NCBI GenBank assembly: GCA_965240325.2
Contig: OZ251232.1
Coordinates: 1,364,001-1,428,000, forward strand
Direction of reading: 5' to 3'
DNA length: 64,000 nucleotides
Origin: Rebecca billardiae RCC1528
Taxonomy: Eukaryota > Haptophyta
The notes below the pieces were generated by a model that saw nothing but the letters and a program-made list of their open reading frames with translations, was not told the DNA's origin and ran no database searches. Below are positions 23,421 through 33,367 of this stretch, in pieces (the stretch's first letter is position 1; every line of letters begins with the position of its first letter). Position numbers and translations under genes: made by a program.

Positions 23421-23683
23421 GCGCGGCGCCTCTCGCCCTCTCGCCCTGCGCGCGCCGCCGCCCCGCTTCCCCGCGCGGCCCGTCCGCGCCTCTCGCCCTG
23501 CGAGCGCGCCGCCCCGCTTCCCCGCGCGGCCCGTCCGCTGGTGTCCCATGCCACCCTTGGCCGTGCGCGCCCGCATACTCGCCCCGAGTCCGAGACTCGG
23601 TCTCGGGTCTGACTCTCCCTCTCAGAGTGGCTGAACTGTCTTTCTGACTCGGACTGACTGACTCGTCAGTCTCATTCTCAACC

Positions 23684-23860
23684 ACTGCGCCGCGGGCCCC
23701 CAACTGCGTTGGTTCTACGGAAAAGGACCGCGGAACGCGGTCATATTGATGATGTAGATGATCGACTTATTATTTATTCGGATATAAGACCGCGTTCCGC
23801 GGTCCTTCCGTAGAACCAACGTAGTTAGGGGCCCGCGGTGCAACCTCCGTCGGCTGCTGT
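23684..23860. repeat. Head-to-head pair of R2 repeats (palindrome)
   Basis: R2 occurs at 23684-23743 on the plus strand and again at 23788-23860 on the minus strand around a 45-bp AT-rich centre. Both arms contain the palindromic ACCGCGGAACGCGGT core. Confidence 0.85.
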
Positions 23861-23889
23861 CGATCAGTCTGACACTCTGACTGACATGG

Positions 23890-24880
23890 CGGGCCGAGGA
23901 CTGTCGCCAGCGGGCCGCGCGGCGGGAAGCGCGGCCGCCGGGGCGGCGCGCGCGCGCAGGGCGAGAGGCGCCGCGCGGCGCGGGCCGGCGCGGGCGGGCG
24001 TGCGGGCGCACCTGCTTGAGGTGCTCGCGCTGCGCCATGCGCTCGACGACGGGCCGCTGGTCGCTCAGCCGGCGCGCTTCGTGCCCGGGCAGAGCGAGAG
24101 CGCGCGCCACTCGGCCAGCGGGCACTGCTGGCCCCGCGGCCCCGGTGCGCTGCGCAGCCGCGCACCGATCGCCAGAGGCGAGACCGAGCGGAGCTCGGAG
24201 TGGAACGAGGCGAGCGGCGCGTCGCGCCTGCCGCCGCTCGTGCGCGCCTGCTCCACCGCGCCGCGCCGTGCTCGCCCGCCGCCTCCTCGTCCGCCGGCGT
24301 CGGCCTCGAAGCCACGCAGCGGCGGCGGCCAGCGCGGCAGGCCGTGACAATCGGCAGCCCGTGGCCGTGCGTGCTCGCCGAGTTGCTGCTGCTGCACCTC
24401 CGGCGCGGTCGACGACCGAGTTGAGGAGGAGCTCGCGCTCGGCGTCGAGGAGCGAGCTCGCGAGCTCGAGCTCGCCCTTCAGCCGCACTACTAGCTCCGG
24501 GCGGCATCCGGCTCATCTCCGCTGCGGCGTGCCGTCGCGGCACGCTCCCGTCCTCATTCCTCAAGCGACGAGCTCGCGTAGTGCTCCGGACTCGGCTCGC
24601 CCTTCGCTCCTCCTCGAGCGACGAACGCGCCTGCGGGTAGGTTGTTGGGCGCGCGCCGACTCGGCGTGACTCGGCCACGCGGCCCGGCGAGACGACACGG
24701 ACCGGTGGGCGCGCTCGGTGAGAGCGGAGTGCGAGGGCCGGGCGAGACGGAGTAGACGCGGGGCCTGCGAGGCGACAGGCGCGCTCGGGGAGAGCAGAGT
24801 GCGAGGGCGAGAGGCAGCGGCCGGCCGGCCCCCGCCACCACCTCGCGCACCGCGGCGTACTGCGGCGGCACGCGCACGCA
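23890..24880 (-). pseudogene. Captured coiled-coil gene fragment, copy B
   Basis: Read on the minus strand it gives, in order and with frame breaks, an RLKGELELASSLLDAEREL coiled coil, a GEHGAARWSR region, LASFHSELRSV and QRPVVERMAQREHLKQ followed by GTGCGCCCGCACG. Order and wording match copies A and C. Its far edge (near 24811-24880) shares the GGCCGGCCGGCCCCCGCCAC segment with copy C. It is best read as a non-functional duplicated gene fragment. Confidence 0.5.
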
Positions 24881-25260
24881 CGCGGTCCCGGCGGTCCGAG
24901 TCAAGGGCTCCGCAGTTCCACGCGTCGCGGTCGCGCCGGCGTCACCGGGCCCGGCGCGAGTCGTCAAGGGCCTTGCCCCAAGTGCAATTTCGTCTGCGTG
25001 CTGTATTCGTATCACGAATACCCTACTATGGGGGTACGGAGTGATCATCTTTTCATCTGCAGTGCGCCCTCTACTGTAGCTAGTGGCTTCCGCGGGAACC
25101 ATGTCCATTTACGACCATGCACGTTCAACCGTATCGTCGGAAGATTGAACGGGAACCCCCTTGGTAGAATACCCTGCTACTGTAGGACCCCCGTGCACAT
25201 GCACTTTTAAAAAACACGTCCGGCCCTGGGTCCGGTTGGTCCCGGGCTGGCGACCAAGTT

Positions 25261-25533
25261 TTGTTCCGTATGAATATTTACAACAAATCGCAGCTAGATA
25301 TTCGTTCACTACCCAGATATACTGACAAAGGCACGTCCAGCGGTTACGTATTACTCACGTCCGTCCGTAGATACGGAATTGGAGTGGGCGCGGCTATTTC
25401 GTCAATGCGTCTGGCTAATGCAGAGCAATGGGCCAAGGTACCCCTCAAAAAAGCGAAAACTCACCCTCCGACAGCCCTCAAAATCGTCCCCCGTCCCCTT
25501 TTCTTTGATCAAAAGATCTTTTTGACAACGTAG
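25261..25533 (+). other. Small open frame in low-GC repeat DNA, not a supported gene
   Basis: A 90-codon open stretch with ordinary-looking composition (SQLDIRSLPRYTDKG) in a low-GC patch at 24990-25540, running into R1. No domain is recognised. It could be a remnant of a mobile-element ORF. Confidence 0.2.
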
Positions 25534-25665
25534 TGAGGGCCCCCGGCGGGGCTCCACGCTACGCGCTCCGCCCTACACCGCGGGCCATGACCGCGTTCGT
25601 CCGCGGTCTTTTTCCGTAGAACGAACGTAGTTCGGGGCCCGCGGTGCACCCTCCGTCGGCTGCTG
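25460..25665 (-). repeat. R1 (copy 3) fused to R2 (copy 4)
   Basis: R1 runs on the minus strand from about 25586 back to 25460, and R2 begins immediately beside it at 25589. The junction is CACCGCGGGCCATGACCGCG. The two families abut without spacer, which supports them being parts of the same element type or nested insertions. Confidence 0.75.
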
Positions 25666-25678
25666 TCTCAGTCTGACA

Positions 25679-26533
25679 GACCCGTTGCACGGGTGAGTAA
25701 CCGTAGGCGTATGAAAAAACGACAAGCGTATGAAATCTCGCGGTTTTGTCGCTCGCGCTGCCGCATGGCTGACGTCCGCGCCGATCCGAGCGCAATGGTG
25801 CATTGCGAAGCCGATTCGCAATGCACCAATCCAATCCGCATGTCAATCGACCCAACCGTCGCTGAGAACGAACGACAAAACCCAGGGCAGGTGTCCACCA
25901 CGAAGCCACGCCGCGCGCGCGCTGGCAGCGTGAGCCGGCGCGGTTGCAAAGGGTTGCCCAAAGGCAGAGAGATCAGCCAATGCGGCTACCTTCGGCAAGC
26001 ACGCCACCTCAGCGTCAGCATCGGGTGGGGCCGTGACGATATATGCCCTTGGATGCGGCTCCAGCCAAACGGCTCTCGACGCGGGGAGCCGCCATCGGCC
26101 GCGAGCGCGTACACGGATACACGTGCTGTCCTCGTGAACGAGGATTCAGGAGACGAGGCGCGGCCCGCGATGCGCAGGCAAGACCTAGGGAGTGGCTCAC
26201 GCTTTGATCGCGTGTACGGGTACAGAAGGCGTGCGCACGCAACCGCACCGCCTTCGTGAAGCGCGTGGGCAAGCTGCTGAAGCTCTCACGATGCGCGCTT
26301 ACTTCTCACCTCCGTGCGCTCGCCGACCGCTCACGCTGCCTTCCGCGCGGCGGACCTGGGAAACCTGCCACCTGGCGCGCACGACGCAGCGCGTAACGCG
26401 GAAGGTGGTAGATCTGCTGCCACGCTCCCGCTGCCGCCGCCGGCGGCGGCAGCGGCATGCCCACGATGCGGCGACGGTGATGACTATCACTGCCAAAGTG
26501 TCGTTTTTTCGGCGCTCACGCGTGCAACGGGTC
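25679..26533. mobile_element. TIR element, copy A (855 bp, 4-bp target-site duplication)
   Basis: Ends in 19-bp terminal inverted repeats: GACCCGTTGCACGGGTGAG on the left and, reverse-complemented, GACCCGTTGCACGCGTGAG on the right (one mismatch). It is flanked on both sides by GACA. An 853-bp copy lies inverted at 30074-30926. The interior holds only degraded frames (for example MADVRADPSAMVHCEADSQC) shared in diverged form by the other copy, so it is probably non-autonomous. Confidence 0.85.
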
Positions 26534-26599
26534 GACATGTGTAACAGTTCGCCTGAGCTGCCATCACCGCCAACTCAGTCACTGCCGCCCACCGGGCCG

Positions 26600-27880
26600 G
26601 CGGGCCGAGGACTGTCGCTGCGGGCCGCCGCGGGCGGACTAGCGGCCGGCGCGCGCGCGCAGGCAGGGCGAGAGGCGCTGGCGCGGCGCGAGCCCGGGCG
26701 CGTGCGCGCGAGCGGGCGCACCTGCTTGAGGTACTCGCCCTGCGCCATGCGCTCGACGACGGGCCGCTGGTCGCTCAGCAGGCGCGCCTCGTGCCGGCAG
26801 AGCGAGAGCGCGCGCCACTGCGTCTGCTGCCTGCTGGCGGCCCGGCCTGCCGGCTGCGCAGCCGCGCACCGAGACCGACCGAGCGGAGCGCGGGGCGGTG
26901 GAACGAGGCGAGCGGCGCGTCGCGCCTGCCGCCGCGCGTGCGCGCCTGCCCCACCGCGCCGCCGTGCTCGCCCGCCGCCTCCTCCGCCGCGTCGGCCTCG
27001 AAGACGGCAGCTGCCAGCGGCAGGCTGAGCCGCGCGCGCTCACGGTGCACGTCAGCCTGCTGACTGATACGCCGCCGCCCATCGGCACTTCTGGCATCTG
27101 CGCGCGCAGCTGCTGCAGCTCGACGGCGGAGTCGTCGCGGCTGGCGGCGAGGGTGCGCACCGCGTCGATTGCCGAGGCCTGCAGCCCGGTGATCGCCGCG
27201 TCGACGCGCGCGGCGATTTCCCCACGCAGCTCCTCGCGCCACGTGGCCGCCGCTCGCGTGCAGGCAGCTGGGCGCCGCTGCGCGACCCGGAACCGGCGCG
27301 CGTTTCACTGATGGCGATGCTCCTGCTCGTCCTCACGCTGCTGCACCTCCGCGCCGCCGTCGACCGAGTTGAGGAGGAGCTCGCGCTCGGCGTCGAGGCG
27401 CGAGCTCGCGTGCTCGAGCTCGCCCTTCAGCCGCGCGAGCTCCGGGCGCATCCGGCTCATCAGCTCTGCCGCGCCGCTCGCTCGGCGGCGCGCTCTGCTC
27501 CGGTCGGCGAGCGGCGACGAGGCGGACGAGCTCGCGTGTCTCCGGACTCGGCTCGCCCTTGCGCGCTGCTCCTCGAGTGACGAACGCGCCCGCGGGCAGG
27601 TTGTTGCCCGTCGCCCCCGCCGCGATCTCGCCGCCCCGCCGCGATCTCGTCGCGCATGCTCCGTGCGCAGCGCGACGCAACTGGTGCGCGCGCTCCGTGT
27701 CTCAGTCTGGCGCGCGCCTGCGAGGTGACAGGCGGGCGAGCTCAGCCTCGGGGAGAGCGGAGCGAGAGGGCGAGACGCGCGGCCTGCGAGGCGACAGGCG
27801 CGCTCGGGGAGAGCAGAGCGCGAGGGCGAGACCAGCGGCCGGCCGGCCCCCGCCACCGCCACGCGCGTCACTGCGGCGAC
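26600..27880 (-). pseudogene. Captured coiled-coil gene fragment, copy C
   Basis: The longest of the three copies. On the minus strand it reads SRMRPELARLKGELEHASS and RLDAERELLLNSVDGGAEVQ, then after a break a region with AASRDDSAVELQQLRAQMPE, then LSLPLAAAVFEADAAEEAAG, LASFHRPALRSV and a decayed QRPVVERMAQ segment. Several frameshifts separate the blocks. It lies just inside the interval bounded by the two TIR elements. Confidence 0.5.
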
Positions 27881-28016
27881 GTCACCCGGTCGGGGTGGGC
27901 GCTGCGGCTGCCAGCGAGCAAAGCTCGCTCAGAGCGAAATAAGCCGTGACCGCGGCTGATCAAGGGTCGGGCCGCGCCCGGGTCGCGACGCTGCTTCTTT
28001 TACTATTCACAGTTAG

Positions 28017-29522
28017 AGGTGATCATTTTTCCCGTGCCCATGTACTACGGGGCGGCCCCACTGACGGACCGAGCAAACTTAGCTAAAACGCTGTAATCGC
28101 GCGTCAGGCGCAGCCTGACGCGTCGGACGTCACTGGCTACCTCGGGCGGGCTCGGACTCGTGGTCTGAGCCAGGTCCCTGCCCCCCAACCGTGCGTCGGA
28201 CCCTGATTTTGGGGCCCGCGGGCCTCCGTTCGGGGTCGGTGCGCAGCGCCGGGCACGACTGCCAAACCGGCCATCCGCAAATGGCTCCGTGACGCCGATC
28301 CAGGCGTGCTGCAGGCGCCGCGTTTGTTGGGTTCGTTCGGCAGCACGCGTGCCGACGACCAGGGCGGACAACGCCACCAGGGTCTGCGCGCCAGCCGCCG
28401 CTCTGCGGCAGCTCAGGCAGCCCTTTCGTGACAGCCGAAACAGTGCAGCGACGGCCCAAGCGCGCGCGCGCGTGCTGGTGTGAACAGGTTCGAGATGGTC
28501 GGTGTGCTGCTGCGCGCACTTGCCATGGCTGGGCGACATCGAGAAGGCAACAACGTGCGCGGCTGAGGGCCTTCTCGTCGCATGCGCGCAGAGAATGAGC
28601 TGACCCGCGCAGCTGGATGCGAGCCTGCGCACGCGACGCGTTGCCGAGCGGAGCGTGCGGGACGGTGAGGGTGATACGCGCGCGTGCGGAGGTGGCATAT
28701 GCGGTATTGAATCGCGTGGCGCGCGCGCGAGGATGCGCACCCTCGCGTTCGGCCAGAGCGCGTGCTCAAAGAGCAGCACGTAGCGGCGCCCAGAGACGAC
28801 GACGTGCTCAGCAAACGGCCCCCGTGTTGGGACTGAAGGAAGGCGTTGGAGACCGACGCGCGCGGTGGGTGCGAAGACCAGGTACTGGCCACTCACCGCG
28901 CACGCCGCGCGCGCCGCCAGACGGCTTCGACTGTCGCCGACCACGCCCGCGAGGCCCCCGGTTGCAGTCAGGCGGCTGCCCGAGAGCCTTGCCAACACAA
29001 TCCTGCTGCGCACGCGCGATCCGCGCGCGGGAAGAGGGAGCGGGCGGAGGAGCAGACAGAATGTGAGTCGTGGCGCAATCCCACCTGGCTGCTTTTCGCA
29101 AATCATCCCCGCACTCGGCGGTACGCGCGTGCGCATACCAGGCCCGTGCCGCCGACTCTGGATCAACGCCGGCGTCGGTCGGGTCGAGTGTGCAGGGTGG
29201 TGAGTCTCGATTGGAGAGCTCGACCGCGCTCAGGAGGCGAGCCAGTCCATGCCAGGGATGACGCGCCCCCACCTGGCGGCTCGCGCCGGCAGCATCGTGA
29301 CGCACGCGCTCGCGCGCGGCGAGTTCAGGCGGCGGACGGTGGGCAAAAGCGAAGTTCCACTTCGTTGGAAGTTCCGCGAAACTTGCGAACGATGTTTGCT
29401 CGTTGGACCACTCAGAGCGCCCCGTAGTATGTGTCAGATGTGTGCTGGTTAATCGCTCGAGTAATTGTACGTACTATTTCAGTATTTGCGATTGGAGGTG
29501 ATCATTTTTCCCGTGCCCATGT
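28017..29522. repeat. Direct repeat pair bounding a ~1.48-kb segment
   Basis: A 27-bp sequence, AGGTGATCATTTTTCCCGTG plus CCCATGT, occurs at 28017-28043 and again at 29496-29522 in the same orientation, with similar TACTATT-rich DNA upstream of each. The enclosed DNA is GC-rich and holds one 373-codon open frame. Confidence 0.8.
28045..29166 (-). CDS. Unrecognised open frame of 373 codons, doubtful
   Basis: The longest minus-strand frame in the repeat island lies almost exactly inside the 27-bp direct-repeat pair. A central part (FAEHVVVSGRRYVLLFEHAL then WPNARVRILARAPRD) has a more protein-like composition than surrounding frames. There is no recognised domain, and overlapping frames on both strands are also open, as expected in GC-rich DNA. 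It may be a mobile-element cargo frame or chance. Start and exon structure are not established. Confidence 0.2.
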   Translation of the reverse strand: MIQSRRHGPGMRTRVPPSAGMICEKQPGGIAPRLTFCLLLRPLPLPARGSRVRSRIVLARLSGSRLTATGGLAGVVGDSRSRLAARAACAVSGQYLVFAPTARVGLQRLPSVPTRGPFAEHVVVSGRRYVLLFEHALWPNARVRILARAPRDSIPHMPPPHARVSPSPSRTLRSATRRVRRLASSCAGQLILCAHATRRPSAAHVVAFSMSPSHGKCAQQHTDHLEPVHTSTRARAWAVAALFRLSRKGCLSCRRAAAGAQTLVALSALVVGTRAAERTQQTRRLQHAWIGVTEPFADGRFGSRARRCAPTPNGGPRAPKSGSDARLGGRDLAQTTSPSPPEVASDVRRVRLRLTRDYSVLAKFARSVSGAAP

Positions 29523-29879
29523 GTGCTTAATCGCTCGTAGGCGATAATACCCACAATCATCCAAAATGACGGTATGCCCCCAATAACGTTAGCGAGCCAA
29601 AAGACTACGCCGAATCTGCTGAAGACTACGCCGAATCTGCTCGGGGGTACGATAACGAGGCCTATTATATTAGTGGCGGCGAGGCCTAGTAGCGGCAGCG
29701 AGGCCTGTTAACTGACTATGCTTTTTGTACTATGGTCATGTGCTTATTTACTATGGTCAAAGTCTACCCACAATTACCCACCCTCGGACACTTGGACGTG
29801 GGTTTCGTTGATTCCTCTGAATACAAACAAGCTGGACGTGCCCATTTCTCGCTAATGGATGTCTCTTTGCGGTCTCAAA

Positions 29880-30045
29880 ATTCGAAATTCGGTCTACTAC
29901 TCCAGCCCTGAAAACCGTCCCCCGTCCCTTTTTTCTTTGATCAAAGATCTTTTTGTCAAAACGTGGTTATGGTGGTTAGTGCCCGGCGTGGAGCGGGCTC
30001 CACGCTGCGCGCTCCGCCCTGCAGTGGCTGCACCGCGGGCCATCA
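29880..30045 (-). repeat. Dispersed repeat R1, copy 4
   Basis: Reverse-complement copy containing TTTTTTCTTTGATCAAAGAT and ending CTGCACCGCGGGCCATCATC, with a short internal duplication of the GGAGCGGGCTCC segment. It lies 30 bp from TIR element copy B. Confidence 0.85.
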
Positions 30046-30073
30046 TCGTCTATATATATATAGTCCTATGACT

Positions 30074-30926
30074 GACCAGTTGCACGCGTGAGCGCCGAAA
30101 AAACGACACTGTGGCAGTGATAGTCACCGTCGCCGCCTCAGGCATACCGCTGCCGCCGGCAGCAGCGGCAGCGGGAGCGTGGCAGCGGATCCACCACCTT
30201 CTGCGTTACACGCTGCGTCGTGCGCGCCAGGTGGCAGGTGTCCCCTGTCTGCCGCGCGGAAGGCAGCGGTCGGCGAGCGCACGGAGGTAAGAAGGAAGGC
30301 GCGCTCGCATCGTGAGAGCTTCAGCAGCTTGCCCACGCGCTTCACGTAGGCGGTGTGGTTGCGTGCGCACGCCTTCTGTACCCGTACACGCGATCGCAGC
30401 GTGAGCCACTTCAGCCTGCCTGCGCATCGCGGGCCGAGCCGCCAGCGCCTCGTCTCCTGAATCCTCGTTCACGAGGACAGCACGTGTATGTATCCGTGGC
30501 GCGCTCGCTGCCGATGGCGGCTCCCCGTGTCGAGGGCGTTTGGCTGGAGCCGCATCCAGGGCATACATCGTCACGGTCCCACCCGATGCTGACGCTGAGG
30601 TGGCGCGCTTGCCGAAGGCAGGAGCATTGGCTGATGCCTTCTGCATTGGCCACCTCTGCGCGACCGCGCGTTCACGCTGCCGGCGCGCGGGCGGCGTCGC
30701 TTGGTGGGCACCTGCCTTGGGTTTTGTCGTTCGTTCTCAGCGACGGTTGGGTCGATTGACATGCCGATTGGATTGGGGCATTGCGAATCGGCTTCGCAAT
30801 GCCCCATTCCGCTCGGATCGGCGCGGGCGTCAGCCATGCGGCAGCGCGAGTGACAAAACCGACATTTCATACGCATGTCGTTTTTTCATACGCTCACGGT
30901 TATATTACTCACCCGTGCAACGGGTC
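30074..30926. mobile_element. TIR element, copy B (853 bp, inverted relative to copy A)
   Basis: Bounded by GACCAGTTGCACGCGTGAG and CTCACCCGTGCAACGGGTC, with GACT duplicated immediately outside both ends (30070-30073 and 30927-30930). Its interior is the diverged reverse complement of copy A. The two copies face each other about 3.5 kb apart. The different duplicated tetranucleotides (GACA and GACT) show independent insertions. Confidence 0.85.
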
Positions 30927-31005
30927 GACTAGAAAGTAGAATATATTGTCTACTTTAACTTCGAAATAATAAATAAAATACCGTACTACTTCCGTACTAC
31001 TACTA

Positions 31006-31938
31006 CTACTCAATAAAGACACGCCGCCTCGTCAGGTCTTTGAGCACGGCGCGCACGTCGCGCTGGAAGCGTTCCCTCCCTGCGGCGTACACGGGCCCGT
31101 CCCCGCCATCCACGTCCAGCTTCTGCAGGAGTCTCTCGTCGGAGGCGCGCTTCGCCTGGCGGCGCACAGCCTGGAACTCAAGCGGAAGCGGTGTCCCGCC
31201 GAGCAGCCTGTGGAAGAGGCACACGCTGAGCTCCCACTCCTCGACGAGCCCGACAAAGGCGAAGCCACCACGCAGCCGCTCGACGGCGGCGGCCTGCTCC
31301 TCGCGCGAGACCGCCTCGGGGTCATTGCACGCGCGCCCCGTGAGCATCTTCGCCGTGCAGCCCTGCACTGCGGACAGAGATGCGTACTCCTGCACGGAGC
31401 GAGCCTGGGCAACACTCTTGCAGCGGAGTTTCTTGCGATGCCAATCATCGCGGACCTTTGTGCACGTGGGCTGAGCAGGCACCTCTGGGCTGCAGTCCTG
31501 GATGCAGTGCCGCCCGTACCTGTACGCCGAGAGGACTCTCGATGATGGCTCGCGTAGCATCGTCACGAAGTGGCCGGCATGTGCGCGCCACTCATCGGGG
31601 CCGACCGGCTTGTGCGTCCCGGGCGTGTGGTCGACGAGGTGCGCGCAGTGCTCCTTGAGAGGATAGTCGCGGTTGAAGTTGATCTCGTAAAGGTCAGCGT
31701 AGTCCGCCGCCGACACGTTGCGAGGGACATAGCAGCCGTAGTGCCACACGGTGTTCATGAAGCTCGTGCCCGTCTTGGGCACATGCACCCATCGGATGGA
31801 GGTGCCGGCCGGCGCGGGAAAGGGGTGCGCATCTGCGTCGCAGATGAGCCGGCGCTCCTCTGCGGAGATCCAATCGTCGCCAGCCGCCGCACGTGCGCCC
31901 ATCGCACAGAGCCATGCGAGGGCACACTGGGCCCGCAT
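31006..31938 (-). CDS. Secretory/Golgi sulfotransferase-family protein
   Basis: A single-exon gene of 310 residues. The ATG at 31938 was chosen because it starts a clear signal sequence (MRAQCALAWLCAMGARAAAG); the frame stays open upstream into the inverted duplication, but that part is Arg/Ala-rich. HVPKTGTSF (residues 52-60) is the 5'-phosphosulfate loop and REPSSRVLSAYR (129-140) matches the 3'-phosphate-binding motif of PAPS-dependent sulfotransferases. Paired cysteines and the signal peptide fit a lumenal enzyme acting on carbohydrate or protein tyrosine. The short C-terminal basic helix ends RRRVFIE. The acceptor cannot be deduced. It is divergent from the LisH-PP2C gene. Confidence 0.8.
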   Translation of the reverse strand: MRAQCALAWLCAMGARAAAGDDWISAEERRLICDADAHPFPAPAGTSIRWVHVPKTGTSFMNTVWHYGCYVPRNVSAADYADLYEINFNRDYPLKEHCAHLVDHTPGTHKPVGPDEWRAHAGHFVTMLREPSSRVLSAYRYGRHCIQDCSPEVPAQPTCTKVRDDWHRKKLRCKSVAQARSVQEYASLSAVQGCTAKMLTGRACNDPEAVSREEQAAAVERLRGGFAFVGLVEEWELSVCLFHRLLGGTPLPLEFQAVRRQAKRASDERLLQKLDVDGGDGPVYAAGRERFQRDVRAVLKDLTRRRVFIE

Positions 31939-32016
31939 CGTTGTTGCTACAGCGTGGACGGCACGGCGGCTGTGGCTGTCTGGCTGAAGCAGCGGACGGC
32001 TGCGCACTGCGGCACC

Positions 32017-33292
32017 CGCGCGCTCCCCCCCCAAGACGGGCCCGGCCCGTGATGTGCGCAGCGGAGGCGCGCGGTCGAAGTCATGCGCTTTCATCGCCGC
32101 GTCTGCAAGGGTGGTCAGGGTCGCCGACTCCAGCGGAGGCCGGCGCCGGAGCTTCGCTTCCGATTTTTTGCAGCGGCGCGGCGCGCTGGGCCGCCGCCGC
32201 TGTGGCGGGCCGCTCGGGGCGTGCACGGCGTGGGCTCGTGCGGCCGCTGCCGCGCACGCCGAGCGATCCGGCGCGGGCTCGCGGCTTGTCGATGGCCTCG
32301 CGCGCCGCAGCGCGACGCGCGCCTTGCCTAGCTTCGCCTGTCTCGCGCCTTGGCCGCCGTGCACGCGTGCGCCGCCAAACCGCAAGCTCGGCATACCTCT
32401 CAGCCGAGCGTGCACGTGCCTTGCGCGACGCGACGCGGGCATTGCCGCCAGGCGATGTAGCCGTAGTGCGAGCGCGCGCCGTGAAGCCTCGGCGCGGATC
32501 GAGAACAATGAAATGATGCCGCGTACGCGCGTGGACCGTCTGTTCGTTGAGCAGTGCTGAAAGCTGCACGACTGACTCTCTTGCCGGGGCGATCGTCACG
32601 TCGCATCGTCACGCAAGGCTCACACACACGTCATAGTGGCGTTCATCGTTTTGGCTACCACGCTCGACTAGTCTTCACGAGTCGCAGCGTCGCGATAGCC
32701 CATCGTTCAACGGAGGACCGTGATGTCCATTGGTGGTTGATGCGTCAGCAGTTGTCGACAGCTGACCGAGACGTTGAAGACACTCTCGATCCGCGCTGAG
32801 GCTTCACGGCGCGCGCTCGCACTACGGCTACATCGCCTGGCGGCAATGCCCGCGTCGCGTCGCGCAAGGCACGTGCACGCTCGGCTGAGAGGTATGCCGA
32901 GCTTGCGGTTTGGCGGCCCACGCGTGCACGGCGGCCAAGGCGCGAGACAGGCGAAGCTAGGCAAGGCGCGCGTCGCGCTGCGGCGCGCGAGGCCATCGAC
33001 AAGCCGCGAGCCCGCGCCGGATCGCTCGGCGTGCGCGGCAGCGGCCGCACGAGCCCACGCCGTGCACGCCCCGAGCGGCCCGCCACAGCGGCGAAGGCCC
33101 AGCGCGCCGCGCCGCTGCAAAAAATCGGAAGCGAAGCTCCGCGCCGGCCTCCGCTGGAGTCGGCGACCCTGACCACCCTTGGCGTCTGAAACTTTTCAGA
33201 CGCGGCGATGAAAGCGCATGACTTCGACCGCGCGCCTCCGCTGCGCACATCACGGGGGCCGCCGGGCCCGTCTTGGGGGGAGCGCTGCGGGA
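32017..33292. repeat. Inverted duplication: ~490-bp and ~500-bp arms, ~280-bp spacer
   Basis: The arm at 32017-32507 returns as reverse complement at 32790-33292 with high identity: the same MRSGGARSKSCAFIAAS-coding start and the same SIRAEASRRALALRLHRLAA-coding end in opposite strands. The right arm has an extra short palindrome, GTCTGAAACTTTTCAGAC (near 33184-33201), missing from the left. The left arm lies upstream of the sulfotransferase and the right arm upstream of the LisH-PP2C gene, each in the same orientation relative to its gene. Confidence 0.9.
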
Positions 33293-33367
33293 TTCAAACA
33301 GCTGCGCAGTGTGGAGATTTGAGATTTCATTGTTGCTGGTGTGCTGGCCGTTGGACTTGGGAACGCG

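Noticed and set aside
32013-32508. N-terminal extension of the sulfotransferase into the inverted duplication
   Set aside because: The frame stays open, but a strong signal peptide begins at the ATG at 31938 and the extension is Arg/Ala-rich. It cannot be fully excluded without transcript data.
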